Made by a program: the position numbers and the translations under genes
Shown: positions 1-9,898 of the stretch, one piece after another
How positions within the stretch are numbered: position 1 is the stretch's first letter
Layout: each line of letters opens with the position of its first letter
Notes under the pieces: model-generated
Database searches by the model: none
The model's input: only the letters and a program-made list of their open reading frames with translations
What the model was told of the DNA's origin: nothing
DNA from: Paracoccus sp. JM45
GTDB lineage: Bacteria > Pseudomonadota > Alphaproteobacteria > Rhodobacterales > Rhodobacteraceae
NCBI RefSeq assembly: GCF_003590715.1
Contig: NZ_QQVY01000001.1
Coordinates: forward strand, 496,001-560,000
Length of the DNA: 64,000 nt
Direction: 5' to 3'

Positions 1-3000
1 TTGCCGTCGTCGGCATCGGTGCCTCGGCGGGCGGATTGGAGGCGCTGCAGGATCTGTTGCGCGATGCACGGCGGGATGACCCTGCCGCCTATGTGATCAT
101 CCAGCATTTGGACCCGACGCATGACAGCGTGCTGGCCGAATTGCTGGACCGCCGCACTGCCTTGCTGGTCCAGCAGGCCGAAGAAGGCACACGCCTGCAA
201 CCCGGCCATGTCTATACCATTCCTCCCGGCGTCGGCATGACCATCCACGACGGCTGTCTGCAACTGACGGAATTCGACCAGCCACGCGGATTGCGTCGTC
301 CCATTGATGATTTCTTTGAAAGTCTGGCCAAGGATATGGGACCGGCGGCGGCTTGCGTGATCCTGTCGGGAACGGGTGCCGATGGCACATTGGGTCTGCG
401 CGCAATCAAGGAAAACGGCGGCATATGTGTGGTGCAGGAACCGCGCACGGCCCGTTATGACGGGATGCCGATGTCGGCGGAATCGACCGGACTGGTGGAT
501 TTCGTCCTACCGCCCGACCGGATCGTGCCGTCGATCCTGCAATTCTTCCAATCCAGCGATACCGAACTGGCCGAGGATGTGATGCTGGCCGATGCCCGTC
601 TGATCTGCCAGCATCTGCTGGACCAGACCGGTCATGATTTTTCCGGCTATAAGATGTCCACGCTGGTCCGGCGCATCCGCCGCCGCCTGCAGGTGCTGAA
701 TATGACCAGCACCAAGGATTACCTGCGCCACCTGCGGCGCAAGCCCGAAGAATGCGACGCCCTGCTGAACGAATTTCTGATCAACGTCACCCGCTTTTTC
801 CGTGACCCTGAAATGTTCCAGTCCATGCGCGAAAAGGCGATCCGGCCTTTGGTGCAGGCGGCGGATGGCGAAGAAATCCGCGTCTGGGTGGCGGGCTGTT
901 CCAGCGGGGAAGAGGCTTACAGCATCGCGATGGTCATCGATGCCGAAATGCGCGCTGCGGGCGTGCGGCCCCGTTTTACGGTCTTTGCCTCGGATATCGA
1001 CAAGAAGATGATCGAGATGGCGCGGGCGGGCAGCTATCCCATCAGCGCCATGGCCGATATTCCCGAAGAATTCCGCGCCGAATACACCACCCATCGCGAT
1101 TCCCTGATGCAGATCACCCCGCAGTTGCGCGACCGCGTGCGGTTTTCCCTGCACAGCCTGTTGCGTGATCCGCCATTTGCGCGGGTCGATCTGATTTCCT
1201 GCCGCAATCTGCTGATCTATCTGGATGAATACCTGCAATCGCGGATCCTGCCGCTTTTCCATTATGCAATCCGGCCCTCGGGCTTTCTGTTTCTGGGGCC
1301 ATCCGAAGGGGTGCGTCGGGAATCGGTGCATTTCAGCGAACTGGATCGCGCCGCACGGCTGTTCCAGCGCGATGACAGTGTCGCCCGCTTGCCGCTGGAC
1401 CTGCCCTTCGCACGGCACGAGGGTGGCGATAGGATCACCCCCGCCACCAATACGCCCGCGCGCGTTTCATCCGGCCCCGACAAACAGATCCAGACCGCGC
1501 AGCGCCGCGTACTGGACCGCTTCGCCCCCGCATCCTTACAGGTATCGCGTGCGGGCGAGGTATTGTGGACCGCAGGCAGGCTTGGCCGTTTTATTACGGT
1601 CGATCCAACAGCCCGCAAGCCGGTTCTGGCATCCTCGATCGTGCATGCCGGTCTGAAAGATGCCGTTGCAGCGGCACTGGATCAGGTCAACAGCACGGGG
1701 CGCGCCGTGATCGTGCGCAACCTGACCGCACGTTCCGATATGGGGTCCCAGCCGGTAACACTGTTTGCAGAACCGCTGACCGATCGCAGCGTACTGCTGG
1801 TCTTTTCGGAAACAGGCGACCACCGCGCCGTTCCCGAAAGCGATGATATCGACGAATTGCATGTCCGCGAATCGCGCAATGACCTGCTGGAGGAAGAGCT
1901 GCGTCTGGTCCAGATCGAGCTGAACGGCGCGGTCGAGGAGTTGGAGACCACCAACGAGGAACTGAAAAGCTCGAACGAAGAAATGATGTCGATGAACGAG
2001 GAGCTTCAGTCCACGAATGAGGAACTGAGCACCGTCAACGACGAACTGAAATCCAAGATTGACGATCTGACCGCGGCAAATTCGGACCTGCAGAACTTCT
2101 TTCTGGCCACGAAAATCCCCTTGCTGGTCGTGGACCGCGACGTACGGGTCCGCAATTTCACCAACGCCGCAACGCAGATCTTCCCGCTGCGTAAATCCGA
2201 TCACGGGCGACCTCTGGCCGATGTTTCGAACGTATTTACCAGCGGCGCATTGTTGCGGATGGCCAATGATGTCGTCAGCAGCGGTGAAGCCCAAAGCACC
2301 GAACTGTCCGAGGCAGATCGCGACCGCGTCTGGCGCGTCGATGTGAAACCCTATCGCGGACCCGAAGGATATCTGGACGGCGCAATGCTGGTCTTTGAAG
2401 ACGTCACCGACTTGCGCGATCTGCGGGTCGAGGTTGAACGGCAGGACGAACGGTTGAAAGCCGTGCGGTCCCTTGCGCGGATTGCCGTCTGGCAGTTCGA
2501 TACCGAAACGCAGAAGATCACCATCGACGACAGCTCTAACCTGCTGGGGGTCGGACAGACGGCGCAATTGCCGTTGTCGGCCTTCGCGGCACTGATTGCC
2601 CCCCATGACCGCGCGGCATTGGTCGATGATCTGACCGCCTGCGGCACGGGCCGTGATTTCCGCCGCGTGATCGCACCATCGTCCAATGCCCTGTCGGATG
2701 TTTTGCTGGAAACCTCTGGTCAGGTCTTTGGCACGGCGGATGAAGCTAAGCGGGTGCTAGGGGTTATGGTCGATGTCACCTCGGCGCAATCGGCGGCCAA
2801 GCTGCGCGAGGCGGTGATTTCCGAAATGGACCACCGCGTCAAAAACCTGTTCACCCAGATTTCCGCAATGTTGCGGATGGCGGCCCGTGAAACCGATGAC
2901 GCACAAGAAGTCGTGGACGAGGTGTCCAGCCGCATCAACGCCTTGGCACGGTCGCACGGGCTGACCACGTCGCGCGGTCGTAACGAACAGATCAAGCTGG

Positions 3001-3386
3001 AAAGTCTGGTGACTACGACGCTGGCCCCCTATCGCGGCGCAAGGGTCGATACATCCGGCGATGAGACAGTTGTCCAGCCGTCGCAGGTGGTGCCTTTGTC
3101 ACTGATCATGCATGAACTGGCGACCAATGCGTTCAAATACGGCGTTCTGGGTCCAACGGACGGGACGCTGAGGGTGACATGGCAGGTCAAAGGCAATCAG
3201 GTCATTCTTGACTGGGCCGAAGAATATGACAGCGACCAGCCCGAACACAGCGATGGCGGCGGCTTCGGTTCCGTCCTGCTAGAGGGTGCGGCCGCACAGA
3301 TCGGCAGCGAACTGGATATCGCGCAAACGCCCCGCTGCCGCCGGACGCGGCTGCGTTTCGATCTGGAAAAATCACGCAGTGCCTAG
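1..3386 (+). CDS. CheB-CheR-PAS-HWE histidine kinase fusion (5' end outside window)
   Basis: The open frame runs in from the left edge (first full codon at base 3), so the true start is outside the window. Order of domains: CheB methylesterase (GASAGG with the catalytic Ser at once, QHLDP with His, GTGADGT with Asp); CheR methyltransferase from about residue 195 to 460 (CheR_N Arg-rich helix, then SAM loop CSSGEEAYS); a heptad-repeat coiled coil around residues 630-700 built from repeated NEEL units; one or two PAS domains; and a C-terminal kinase with DHRVKN phospho-acceptor His, N-box HELATNAFKYG and a W-x-E motif, which together mark the HWE class. Known relatives are sensory kinases whose chemotaxis-like modules are probably not used on classical receptors; no che genes are nearby. 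Cytosolic, no membrane segments seen. The stop overlaps the end of the convergent TetR gene by 15 bases. Confidence 0.93.
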   Translation, partial: AVVGIGASAGGLEALQDLLRDARRDDPAAYVIIQHLDPTHDSVLAELLDRRTALLVQQAEEGTRLQPGHVYTIPPGVGMTIHDGCLQLTEFDQPRGLRRPIDDFFESLAKDMGPAAACVILSGTGADGTLGLRAIKENGGICVVQEPRTARYDGMPMSAESTGLVDFVLPPDRIVPSILQFFQSSDTELAEDVMLADARLICQHLLDQTGHDFSGYKMSTLVRRIRRRLQVLNMTSTKDYLRHLRRKPEECDALLNEFLINVTRFFRDPEMFQSMREKAIRPLVQAADGEEIRVWVAGCSSGEEAYSIAMVIDAEMRAAGVRPRFTVFASDIDKKMIEMARAGSYPISAMADIPEEFRAEYTTHRDSLMQITPQLRDRVRFSLHSLLRDPPFARVDLISCRNLLIYLDEYLQSRILPLFHYAIRPSGFLFLGPSEGVRRESVHFSELDRAARLFQRDDSVARLPLDLPFARHEGGDRITPATNTPARVSSGPDKQIQTAQRRVLDRFAPASLQVSRAGEVLWTAGRLGRFITVDPTARKPVLASSIVHAGLKDAVAAALDQVNSTGRAVIVRNLTARSDMGSQPVTLFAEPLTDRSVLLVFSETGDHRAVPESDDIDELHVRESRNDLLEEELRLVQIELNGAVEELETTNEELKSSNEEMMSMNEELQSTNEELSTVNDELKSKIDDLTAANSDLQNFFLATKIPLLVVDRDVRVRNFTNAATQIFPLRKSDHGRPLADVSNVFTSGALLRMANDVVSSGEAQSTELSEADRDRVWRVDVKPYRGPEGYLDGAMLVFEDVTDLRDLRVEVERQDERLKAVRSLARIAVWQFDTETQKITIDDSSNLLGVGQTAQLPLSAFAALIAPHDRAALVDDLTACGTGRDFRRVIAPSSNALSDVLLETSGQVFGTADEAKRVLGVMVDVTSAQSAAKLREAVISEMDHRVKNLFTQISAMLRMAARETDDAQEVVDEVSSRINALARSHGLTTSRGRNEQIKLESLVTTTLAPYRGARVDTSGDETVVQPSQVVPLSLIMHELATNAFKYGVLGPTDGTLRVTWQVKGNQVILDWAEEYDSDQPEHSDGGGFGSVLLEGAAAQIGSELDIAQTPRCRRTRLRFDLEKSRSA

Positions 3387-3959
3387 ATAATCCCGCACCT
3401 GCGTCAACTGGCTGCGTACCAGCTCGGGGATTTCAGCCTCGGTCATGGTGTCATCAACGGCCCATTGCATAACGGCGGCGCAAAACGCCTCGACCGCCAT
3501 ATCCGCCAGCAACTGCGCGGCCAGATGGTGCGTGGACCCCAGACGCTCGACCAGAAGCCCGCCAAGCACGGATGCGATCTGATCCATCGAGTCGCGGAAA
3601 ATCGCAAAAAGCTCGGGGCAGCAATCTGACAGATGCTTGATCATCCGGATCAATTCACGATCAGGCTGATCGTTTTCAAGCAAATGTGTTAGAACTTTCA
3701 GTAGATCGTCAATCAACGGTTGGTCGGACGTGATAATCCATGCGTTGTCGGCAGCGTTCAACAAGGTCGGCTGGCCAATGATCGCGGCCTGCTTGTTGTT
3801 ATAATAATTGAAGAACGTCCGTGGACTGACCCCTGCTTCGGTAGCGATCGCCTCGGTCGTAATGGCCCCGTAGCCGTGACGGGTCGCCAGCCATAATGCG
3901 GCCAGCTGGATGTCGCGGGCGGTCTGACGCCTGCGTTTGTCACGAAGATCTGTGTTCAT
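3372..3959 (-). CDS. TetR/AcrR family transcriptional repressor, probable local regulator of the RND operon
   Basis: 195 residues. The N-terminal third holds a TetR DNA-binding domain: basic start DKRRRQTARDI and helix-turn-helix with AGVSPRTFFNYY, the usual recognition helix pattern. The C-terminal two thirds is a helical ligand/dimer domain without recognisable sequence. It is divergent from the periplasmic adaptor of the RND pump with 114 bases between the two start codons, the usual arrangement for a repressor of its neighbouring efflux operon (AcrR, MexR-like logic). An inverted repeat at 3996-4022 lies in the shared region. Its 3' end overlaps the CheB-CheR fusion by 15 bases. Ligand unknown. 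Confidence 0.9.
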   Translation of the reverse strand: MNTDLRDKRRRQTARDIQLAALWLATRHGYGAITTEAIATEAGVSPRTFFNYYNNKQAAIIGQPTLLNAADNAWIITSDQPLIDDLLKVLTHLLENDQPDRELIRMIKHLSDCCPELFAIFRDSMDQIASVLGGLLVERLGSTHHLAAQLLADMAVEAFCAAVMQWAVDDTMTEAEIPELVRSQLTQVRDYLGTA

Positions 3960-3995
3960 ATCCTAGGCAGCCTTTAATCTGCAGTGCGGGCAAAC

Positions 3996-4022
3996 ATTGC
4001 ACACTCCGCAATTCTATGCAAT
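3996..4022. promoter_or_regulatory. Inverted repeat between tetR and the RND operon; candidate operator
   Basis: Arms ATTGCA and TGCAAT are exact reverse complements separated by 15 bases, in the middle of the 114-base divergent region. On the minus strand the right arm forms TTGCAT, a possible -35 element, followed after 17 bases by AATGTT, so a repressor bound here could block its own gene. Seen: the repeat and its position. Inferred: that the TetR protein binds it. Six-base arms with a 15-base spacer can occur by chance. Confidence 0.35.
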
Positions 4023-4073
4023 CAGCGGCCAACAGTGGCGCCCCCAAATGGGCAAAAATCGGGAAACCGGATC

Positions 4074-5288
4074 ATGCGCAAGACCAACCTTACAGCAGGC
4101 GTGGCAGCGGCTGCTGCCATTTTCATTGCAGCACCTGTCTGGGCACAGGCCCCCGGTGGTATGCCCCCCAAATCGGTCGGTGTCGTGACGTTATCCTTGC
4201 AGGACGTCCCGCGCATCGTGACCCTTCCGGGCCGCGCAGTTGCGGCCGCAAGCACAGATATCCGCCCGCGCGTCAGCGGGATTGTGACCGAAATCCTGTA
4301 TGAGCCGGGCAAACAGATCGAGGCAGGCACCCCGATGTTCCGCATCGAGGATACGACCTATCAGGCCAATCTGGCCAGTGCCGAGGCCGATGTCTCCTCG
4401 GCGCAGGCGCAGGTCACGCAGGCCCAGTCGTCCTATGAACGCAATCGCAAGCTGCTGGGTTCGGGCACGACGCAGTCACAGGTCGAAACCGCCTTGGCGA
4501 CGCTGGATCAGGCCAATGCCACCCTGCAATCAGCGCAGGCGGCGCTGACGCTGGCGCAGCAGGATCTGGACCGCACGACGATCACAAGTCCGATCAACGG
4601 CATCGCCAGTGTGGCCGATGTGTCTGTCGGCGATCTGGTGACCGAAAACCAGACCGACGCAATGACGACCGTGACACAGCTGGACCCGATCGAGGTCGAT
4701 ATGTACGAACCCTCGTCCCGTATCCTGAAGGTGATGGACGAAATCAAGGACGGCAGCCTGCGTATCAATGACGAATTGAACGCGACGCTGACGCTGGAAA
4801 ACGGGCGGACGTATCAGGCCATCGGCGAAATGGTGGCGCCCGGTGTCACGGTTTCGACCTCGACGGGGGCGATCGACACGCGGTTCCGTTTCGAAAACCC
4901 CGAAAACATCATTCTGCCGGGCATGTTCCTGCGCGGTCAGGTTGAACTGGGCACCACATCGGCCCTGCTGGTGTCGCAGTCCTCTGCCACGCGGGACAAG
5001 GTCGGCACACTGACGGCATGGGTCGTCGTCGATGGCAAGGTCAGCAAACGGCAGCTGGAAGACGAAGGCAGCTATCAGCAGCAATGGATCATCACCGAGG
5101 GTCTGGAAGACGGCGACGTTCTGGTCGTTGACGGCCTGACCGGCCTGCAAGAAGGAACCGAGGTGACAACCATTCCTGTGACCTTCGACGAAAACGGCGT
5201 TATCCGCGAAGTGACCGACGATCAGGCCGCCGCTTCAGACACCCCCGAAGGCACGCCAGCGGCTGCCGACGCGACCGCGACGGAGTAA
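4074..5288 (+). CDS. RND efflux periplasmic adaptor (membrane fusion protein)
   Basis: 404 residues from the ATG at 4074, chosen because MRKTNLTAG begins a clean signal peptide (hydrophobic alanine-rich core ending at VWAQA); an upstream in-frame GTG at 3984 would put 30 unlikely residues before it. After the signal peptide come the lipoyl/barrel-sandwich half (RPRVSGIVTEI), an alpha-helical hairpin rich in Ala and Gln (about residues 100-170), the second lipoyl half (TTITSPINGIAS), and the beta-barrel and membrane-proximal domains. This is the AcrA/MexA family that links the inner-membrane pump to the outer-membrane channel. No lipobox is seen. The next gene starts 6 bases after the stop, so the two are in one operon. 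The C-terminal 30 residues are Ala/Thr/Asp-rich and probably disordered. Confidence 0.93.
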   Translation: MRKTNLTAGVAAAAAIFIAAPVWAQAPGGMPPKSVGVVTLSLQDVPRIVTLPGRAVAAASTDIRPRVSGIVTEILYEPGKQIEAGTPMFRIEDTTYQANLASAEADVSSAQAQVTQAQSSYERNRKLLGSGTTQSQVETALATLDQANATLQSAQAALTLAQQDLDRTTITSPINGIASVADVSVGDLVTENQTDAMTTVTQLDPIEVDMYEPSSRILKVMDEIKDGSLRINDELNATLTLENGRTYQAIGEMVAPGVTVSTSTGAIDTRFRFENPENIILPGMFLRGQVELGTTSALLVSQSSATRDKVGTLTAWVVVDGKVSKRQLEDEGSYQQQWIITEGLEDGDVLVVDGLTGLQEGTEVTTIPVTFDENGVIREVTDDQAAASDTPEGTPAAADATATE

Positions 5289-5294
5289 CCCCGT

Positions 5295-8200
5295 ATGGCC
5301 CGCTTCTTTATTCACCGCCCTGTTTTCGCATGGGTTCTTGCCCTGATCACCATGTTGATCGGGGCCATCGGCCTGAACAGCCTTGCCATCGAACAATATC
5401 CCCAGATCGCCCCGACGACCGTGCGTATCAGCGCAACCTATACCGGTGCTTCCGCGGATATTGTGGAAACATCCGTCACCACCGTGATCGAGGATGCCAT
5501 GACCGGCATCGACGGTCTGACCTATATGACGTCGGATTCAACACCGGGCAGCGTGTCGGTGTCACTGGTCTTTGACGACACGGTCGATGCCGATATCGCG
5601 CAGGTGCAGGTGCAGAACAAACTGCAGCTGGTCACATCGCAGCTGCCGGACCGTGTGCAGGATGCTGGTGTTTCGGTCACACGCTCGACTTCCTCTATTT
5701 TGCTGGTCGGGGCGTTGACGGCTGCGAATGACGATTTTTCGTCGGTGGAACTGGGCGATCTGATTTCCCAGCTGATCGAGGATCCGGTCAAGCGGACCCC
5801 CGGCGTCGGGTCGATCAGCACCTTCGGGTCCGGTTATGCCATGCGGGTCTGGATGGACCCGTCAAAAATGAACCAGTATCAGGTCACGCCATCCGATATT
5901 ACCGCAGCTGTCGCGGCGCAGAACACCAATGTCACCGTCGGTGATCTGGGTGCACAGCCCACCATGCAGGGTCAGCGGATGACCGTGACCCTGTCGGCAC
6001 AATCGCAGCTGTCCACTGTCGAAGAATTCGAAAACATCCTGCTGCGCGTGGATACCGATGGTTCGACGGTGTTTCTGGGCGATGTTGCGCGGATCGAGAT
6101 CGGGCAGGAAAGCTATGGCGGCTCGGCCCGTTACAACGGCAACCCTGCCGCCGGTTTTGCCGTGAACCTTGCCACCGGCGCGAATGCGGTCGACACCGCC
6201 CATGCCGTGCGCGAAACCATCGAAACGATCACATCGGCCCTGCCGACCGGCGTCGAGGTTGTCTATCCCTATGACACCTCGCCCTTTGTCGAGGAATCGA
6301 TCGAACAGGTGTATCACACCTTGGGCGAAGCCGTTTTGCTGGTCTTTTTCGTAATTCTGGCCTTTTTGCAAAGCTGGCGCGCCACGATCATTCCGGTCAT
6401 CGCGATTCCGGTTGTTATGCTGGGGACCTTTGCCGTGCTGGCAGCAGCGGGCTTTACCATCAACACACTGACGATGTTCGCACTTGTGCTGGCCATCGGT
6501 CTGTTGGTCGATGACGCCATCGTTGTGGTGGAGAACGTCGAACGCGTGATGGAGGAAGAGGGCCTGAGCGCTGTCGAGGCCACCGAAAAAAGCATGGATG
6601 AAATTTCCTCGGCACTGGTCGGCATTGTGCTGGTCCTGTCGGCGGTGTTCCTGCCCATGGCCTTTATGACCGGTTCGACGGGCGTGATTTATAAACAGTT
6701 CTCGGTCACGATCATCACCGCCATGGGGTTGTCGCTGGCAGTGGCCCTGATCCTGACGCCCGCCATGTGTGCCAGCCTGCTGCGTCCGCGCAAGCATGGC
6801 GACGCGATTGCACCCGCACGCTGGTTCAACCGCAATCTGGACCGTGTGACCAATGGCTATGCCAGCGTCGTGGGGCGCTGGATCAAGCGGCCCTTCCGCA
6901 TGCTGGTGGTTCTGGCAGCCATCCTGTTCAGCATCGGCCTGCTTTATGAACGCCTGCCGGAATCCTTCCTGCCGAACGAGGATCAGGGCGTCGCCCTTGC
7001 CATCGTTCAGGGACCCGATGGGGCAACCACCGACCAGACCCGTGCCACCGTCGAAAAGATCGAGCAATATCTGCTGAACGAGGAATCCGAGACGGTGCAA
7101 TCCGTCTTTGCCCCCTTGGGCTTCAGTTTTGCGGGTTCGGGCCAAAGCTATGCTATGGTCTTCATGAAGCTGCGTGATTACGAAGACCGCGAAGGCTTTG
7201 ACCTGCCCTCGCTGGTGTCGCGCGCCAATACGCATTTCTTCATGAACAACCGTCAGGGACAGGTCTTCTTCCTGCAACCGCCTGCAATCCAGGGTCTTGG
7301 ATCGTCTTCGGGCTTTACCATGTATCTGGTCGACCAGTCGGGACAGGGTCAGGAACGCCTGATGGAGGCTGCGAACGAATTGGTCGCAACCGCTCAGGAT
7401 GACGGGCGTGTCACGGGACTGCGTGGCAATGAATCCAAAACCCAGACATCTTTGCGGCTGGATATCGACCAGCAGAAGGCCGCGGCTTTCGGACTGTCGA
7501 TTTCGGAAGTGAACGCTATGTTGTCGGTCATCTTCTCGGGCAGTGATGTGAACGACTTCGCATTGGGCACCGACCTGCGTCCGGTCATCGTTCAGGGCGA
7601 GGCTGCAAGCCGGTCCCAGCCTGACGATATCGAGAACTGGTATGCCCGCAATTCCGACGACGAAATGGTGTCCTTCGGGGCCTTCTCGACCCAGACATGG
7701 GACGAGGAACCCAACGCACTGGCCCGCTTCGGCGGCACCCGCGCGCTGGAACTTAGCGGTTCTGCGGTGCAGGGCCTGTCCTCGGGGGCGGCCATGAATG
7801 CGATGGAAGAAATGGTCGGCGAACTGGACGGCAATTATGCGGCGGAATGGACCGGCCTTTCCTATCAGGAACGGCTGTCGGGCAATCAGGCCCCTATCCT
7901 GTTCGCCCTTTCGGCGCTGGTCGTCTTCCTGTCGCTGGCCGCACTTTATGAAAGCTGGGCAGTACCCATTGCCGTCATGATGACGGTGCCCATCGGGATC
8001 ATGGGGGCCTTGGCGGCTGCGCTGTATTTCGGCCAAACGAACGACGTGTACTTCAAGGTCGGCCTGTTGACGACAATCGGTCTGGCCGCGCGAAACGCCA
8101 TTCTGATCGTCGAATTTGCCGAAGCCCAGATTAAAGAGGGTAAATCCATGCTGGATGCGGCCCTGATCGCATCGCGCCAGCGTCTGCGTCCTATCCTGAT

Positions 8201-8402
8201 GACCACTTTTGCCTTTATGCTGGGGGTGCTGCCACTGGCAAAAGCCACCGGCGCGGGTGCAGGTGCACAAAATTCGATCGGGATCGGGGTTCTGGGCGGT
8301 ATGACAGCATCCGCAGTCATCGGCATCTTCCTTGTTCCTGTCTTCTATATCGTCGTGTTGAAAACACGCAACTTCCTGTCGCGAAAGGAAAAAACCTCGT
8401 GA
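5295..8402 (+). CDS. RND multidrug efflux pump, inner-membrane transporter (HAE1 family)
   Basis: 1035 residues, the normal length for AcrB/MexB-type proton antiporters. It starts with MARFFIHRPVFAWV, the typical first transmembrane helix. The proton-relay pair is present in TM4 (LAIGLLVDDAIVVVEN), and the second half repeats the fold, with GLAARNAILIVEFA in the equivalent of TM10. Two large periplasmic loops (about residues 30-330 and 560-860) carry the porter and docking domains. Exports hydrophobic or amphiphilic compounds from periplasm or membrane using proton motive force, together with the adaptor upstream and outer-membrane factor downstream. The stop overlaps the GTG of the next gene (GTGA). 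Substrate range cannot be told from sequence. Confidence 0.96.
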   Translation: MARFFIHRPVFAWVLALITMLIGAIGLNSLAIEQYPQIAPTTVRISATYTGASADIVETSVTTVIEDAMTGIDGLTYMTSDSTPGSVSVSLVFDDTVDADIAQVQVQNKLQLVTSQLPDRVQDAGVSVTRSTSSILLVGALTAANDDFSSVELGDLISQLIEDPVKRTPGVGSISTFGSGYAMRVWMDPSKMNQYQVTPSDITAAVAAQNTNVTVGDLGAQPTMQGQRMTVTLSAQSQLSTVEEFENILLRVDTDGSTVFLGDVARIEIGQESYGGSARYNGNPAAGFAVNLATGANAVDTAHAVRETIETITSALPTGVEVVYPYDTSPFVEESIEQVYHTLGEAVLLVFFVILAFLQSWRATIIPVIAIPVVMLGTFAVLAAAGFTINTLTMFALVLAIGLLVDDAIVVVENVERVMEEEGLSAVEATEKSMDEISSALVGIVLVLSAVFLPMAFMTGSTGVIYKQFSVTIITAMGLSLAVALILTPAMCASLLRPRKHGDAIAPARWFNRNLDRVTNGYASVVGRWIKRPFRMLVVLAAILFSIGLLYERLPESFLPNEDQGVALAIVQGPDGATTDQTRATVEKIEQYLLNEESETVQSVFAPLGFSFAGSGQSYAMVFMKLRDYEDREGFDLPSLVSRANTHFFMNNRQGQVFFLQPPAIQGLGSSSGFTMYLVDQSGQGQERLMEAANELVATAQDDGRVTGLRGNESKTQTSLRLDIDQQKAAAFGLSISEVNAMLSVIFSGSDVNDFALGTDLRPVIVQGEAASRSQPDDIENWYARNSDDEMVSFGAFSTQTWDEEPNALARFGGTRALELSGSAVQGLSSGAAMNAMEEMVGELDGNYAAEWTGLSYQERLSGNQAPILFALSALVVFLSLAALYESWAVPIAVMMTVPIGIMGALAAALYFGQTNDVYFKVGLLTTIGLAARNAILIVEFAEAQIKEGKSMLDAALIASRQRLRPILMTTFAFMLGVLPLAKATGAGAGAQNSIGIGVLGGMTASAVIGIFLVPVFYIVVLKTRNFLSRKEKTS

Positions 8403-9787
8403 TCCTCCCACGTTTTCCACGGCGCGCGGCGCTGTCGCTGACGGCTTTGCTGCTGATCTCTGCTTGTGCTGCGGTGGGGCCTGACCCCACCGATTTGCCG
8501 GAAACCAAAGTGCCGGCCGGCTTTGTCGAAGGCGAAGGCACGGCCCCGGCGCAAACCACGACGACAGCCTTCTGGTCGAATTATCAGGACCGGATCCTGT
8601 CACAGCTGATCGCGGAAGGTCTGGGCACAAGTCTGGATATTCTGGCTGCGAACGAACGTATCCGCGCCGCCGCAGCGGATGTGCGCGCCGCCGCGCCCTT
8701 GGCCGCGCAGGTTTCGGGCAGCGACGCCAGCCTTGGCCGCCAGCGTGTCGGCAGCGACGGGTCCTCGACCGGTTATTCCACATCGGGCAGCCTGACGGCC
8801 ACCTATGTCTTCGACTTGTTCGGGGGCGCACGCCGCGCCCGCGAAAGCGCCAATGCCGCCTATGCATCTGCAGAAGCCGAGGCACAGGTCACCCGCCTTG
8901 CATGGCTGGCCGAGGTGATCAGCGCCTATTCCGACGCCCGCTATTACCAGCAGGCGCTGGCGCTGACCCGCGACACGATCGATGCGCGCGAAAGCACGCT
9001 GCAGGTCACCAACAATATGCTGTCGCTGGGTCTGGCGACCGAATATGATACCGCACAGACGCAGGCCCTGCTGGAAACCGCCCGCGCGGATCTGCCCAAC
9101 TACGAGGCTCTGTTCAACGCCGAGGTCTATAGTCTTTCGACGCTGCTGAACCAGCAAGCCAACCCGCTGATGAGGCGCATGAAATCCGGTTCCAGTGCGC
9201 TGCGCATTCCACCCGGCCCGGGCACCGGCGTTCCTGCGGATCTGCTTCGCAACCGCCCCGACATCCTGTCCACCCAACAGGATCTGGTCGAGGCACTGGC
9301 CGAAATCGGCGTGGCCACAGCGGATATGCTGCCATCGCTGACCCTCAACGGAACAGTCAGCGATTCCAGCGGTTCGAACAGCTGGGGCTTCGGTCCGGGA
9401 ATTTCGCTGCCGATCGCAAATCAGGGTCTGTTGCAGGCCACACGCAGCCGTCGTATCTCCGAGGCGCGTCAGGCCGATATCGCCTATCGCACCCAGATCG
9501 CCGCCGCGGTCGAAGATGTGCAGACCAGCCAGTCCAACCTGCGCCGTTATCGTCAGCGGGTCGCCACGCTGGATAAGGCTGCGGCCTCTTATGATCGGGC
9601 CTACCAGCTGGCACGCACCAATTTCGAAGCCGGCGCTTTGGAACTGGTGGACCTTCTGGACGCCGACCGCCAGCGTGCGGCCGCCCGTCTGTCAGCGGCA
9701 TCGGCACGCAATGATGCAGCCAAGGAATGGGCCGTTCTACAAATCGCCACAGGTGCGGGCGCTGCGGTCGAAAAAATCGTCAACTGA
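8399..9787 (+). CDS. RND efflux outer-membrane factor lipoprotein (NodT/OprM family)
   Basis: 462 residues from a GTG that overlaps the pump stop codon by 4 bases, indicating translational coupling. A lipoprotein signal (SLTALLLISAC) has the lipobox Cys near residue 22. Two repeats of the OEP domain follow: each has a long alpha-helical stretch (ANERIRAAAADVRAAA early, AAASYDRAYQLARTNF late) and beta-barrel segments. The RNRPDILSTQQDLVEA stretch is a hallmark of the OprM/NodT group. It forms the trimeric outer-membrane and periplasmic tunnel that completes the tripartite pump. A bidirectional terminator at 9848 ends the operon, so tetR plus three genes form a full self-contained efflux locus. 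Confidence 0.94.
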   Translation: MILPRFPRRAALSLTALLLISACAAVGPDPTDLPETKVPAGFVEGEGTAPAQTTTTAFWSNYQDRILSQLIAEGLGTSLDILAANERIRAAAADVRAAAPLAAQVSGSDASLGRQRVGSDGSSTGYSTSGSLTATYVFDLFGGARRARESANAAYASAEAEAQVTRLAWLAEVISAYSDARYYQQALALTRDTIDARESTLQVTNNMLSLGLATEYDTAQTQALLETARADLPNYEALFNAEVYSLSTLLNQQANPLMRRMKSGSSALRIPPGPGTGVPADLLRNRPDILSTQQDLVEALAEIGVATADMLPSLTLNGTVSDSSGSNSWGFGPGISLPIANQGLLQATRSRRISEARQADIAYRTQIAAAVEDVQTSQSNLRRYRQRVATLDKAAASYDRAYQLARTNFEAGALELVDLLDADRQRAAARLSAASARNDAAKEWAVLQIATGAGAAVEKIVN

Positions 9788-9847
9788 TCGCGACAAGCGG
9801 CTGTATCCCGATGCAGCCGCTTTTCCGTCTGCCTGCAGATCAAAACG

Positions 9848-9887
9848 AAAAAAGCGCCGCCCTGAACATCAGGGCAGGCGCTTTTTT
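9848..9887. terminator. Bidirectional intrinsic terminator between RND operon and tRNA-Leu
   Basis: A stem GCGCC-GCCCTGA pairs with CAGGGC-a-GGCGC, flanked by six A on the left and six T on the right, so the hairpin is followed by a U tract when read in either direction. It lies 60 bases after the outer-membrane factor stop on the plus strand, and 12 bases after the 3' end of the tRNA on the minus strand. Confidence 0.85.
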
Positions 9888-9898
9888 AATGGTACATC

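Noticed and set aside
5862..8885. 1007-codon open frame on the minus strand across the RND pump
   Set aside because: It is antisense to a clear RND gene; the translation is rich in Arg, His and Gln without any domain, typical of high-GC shadow frames.
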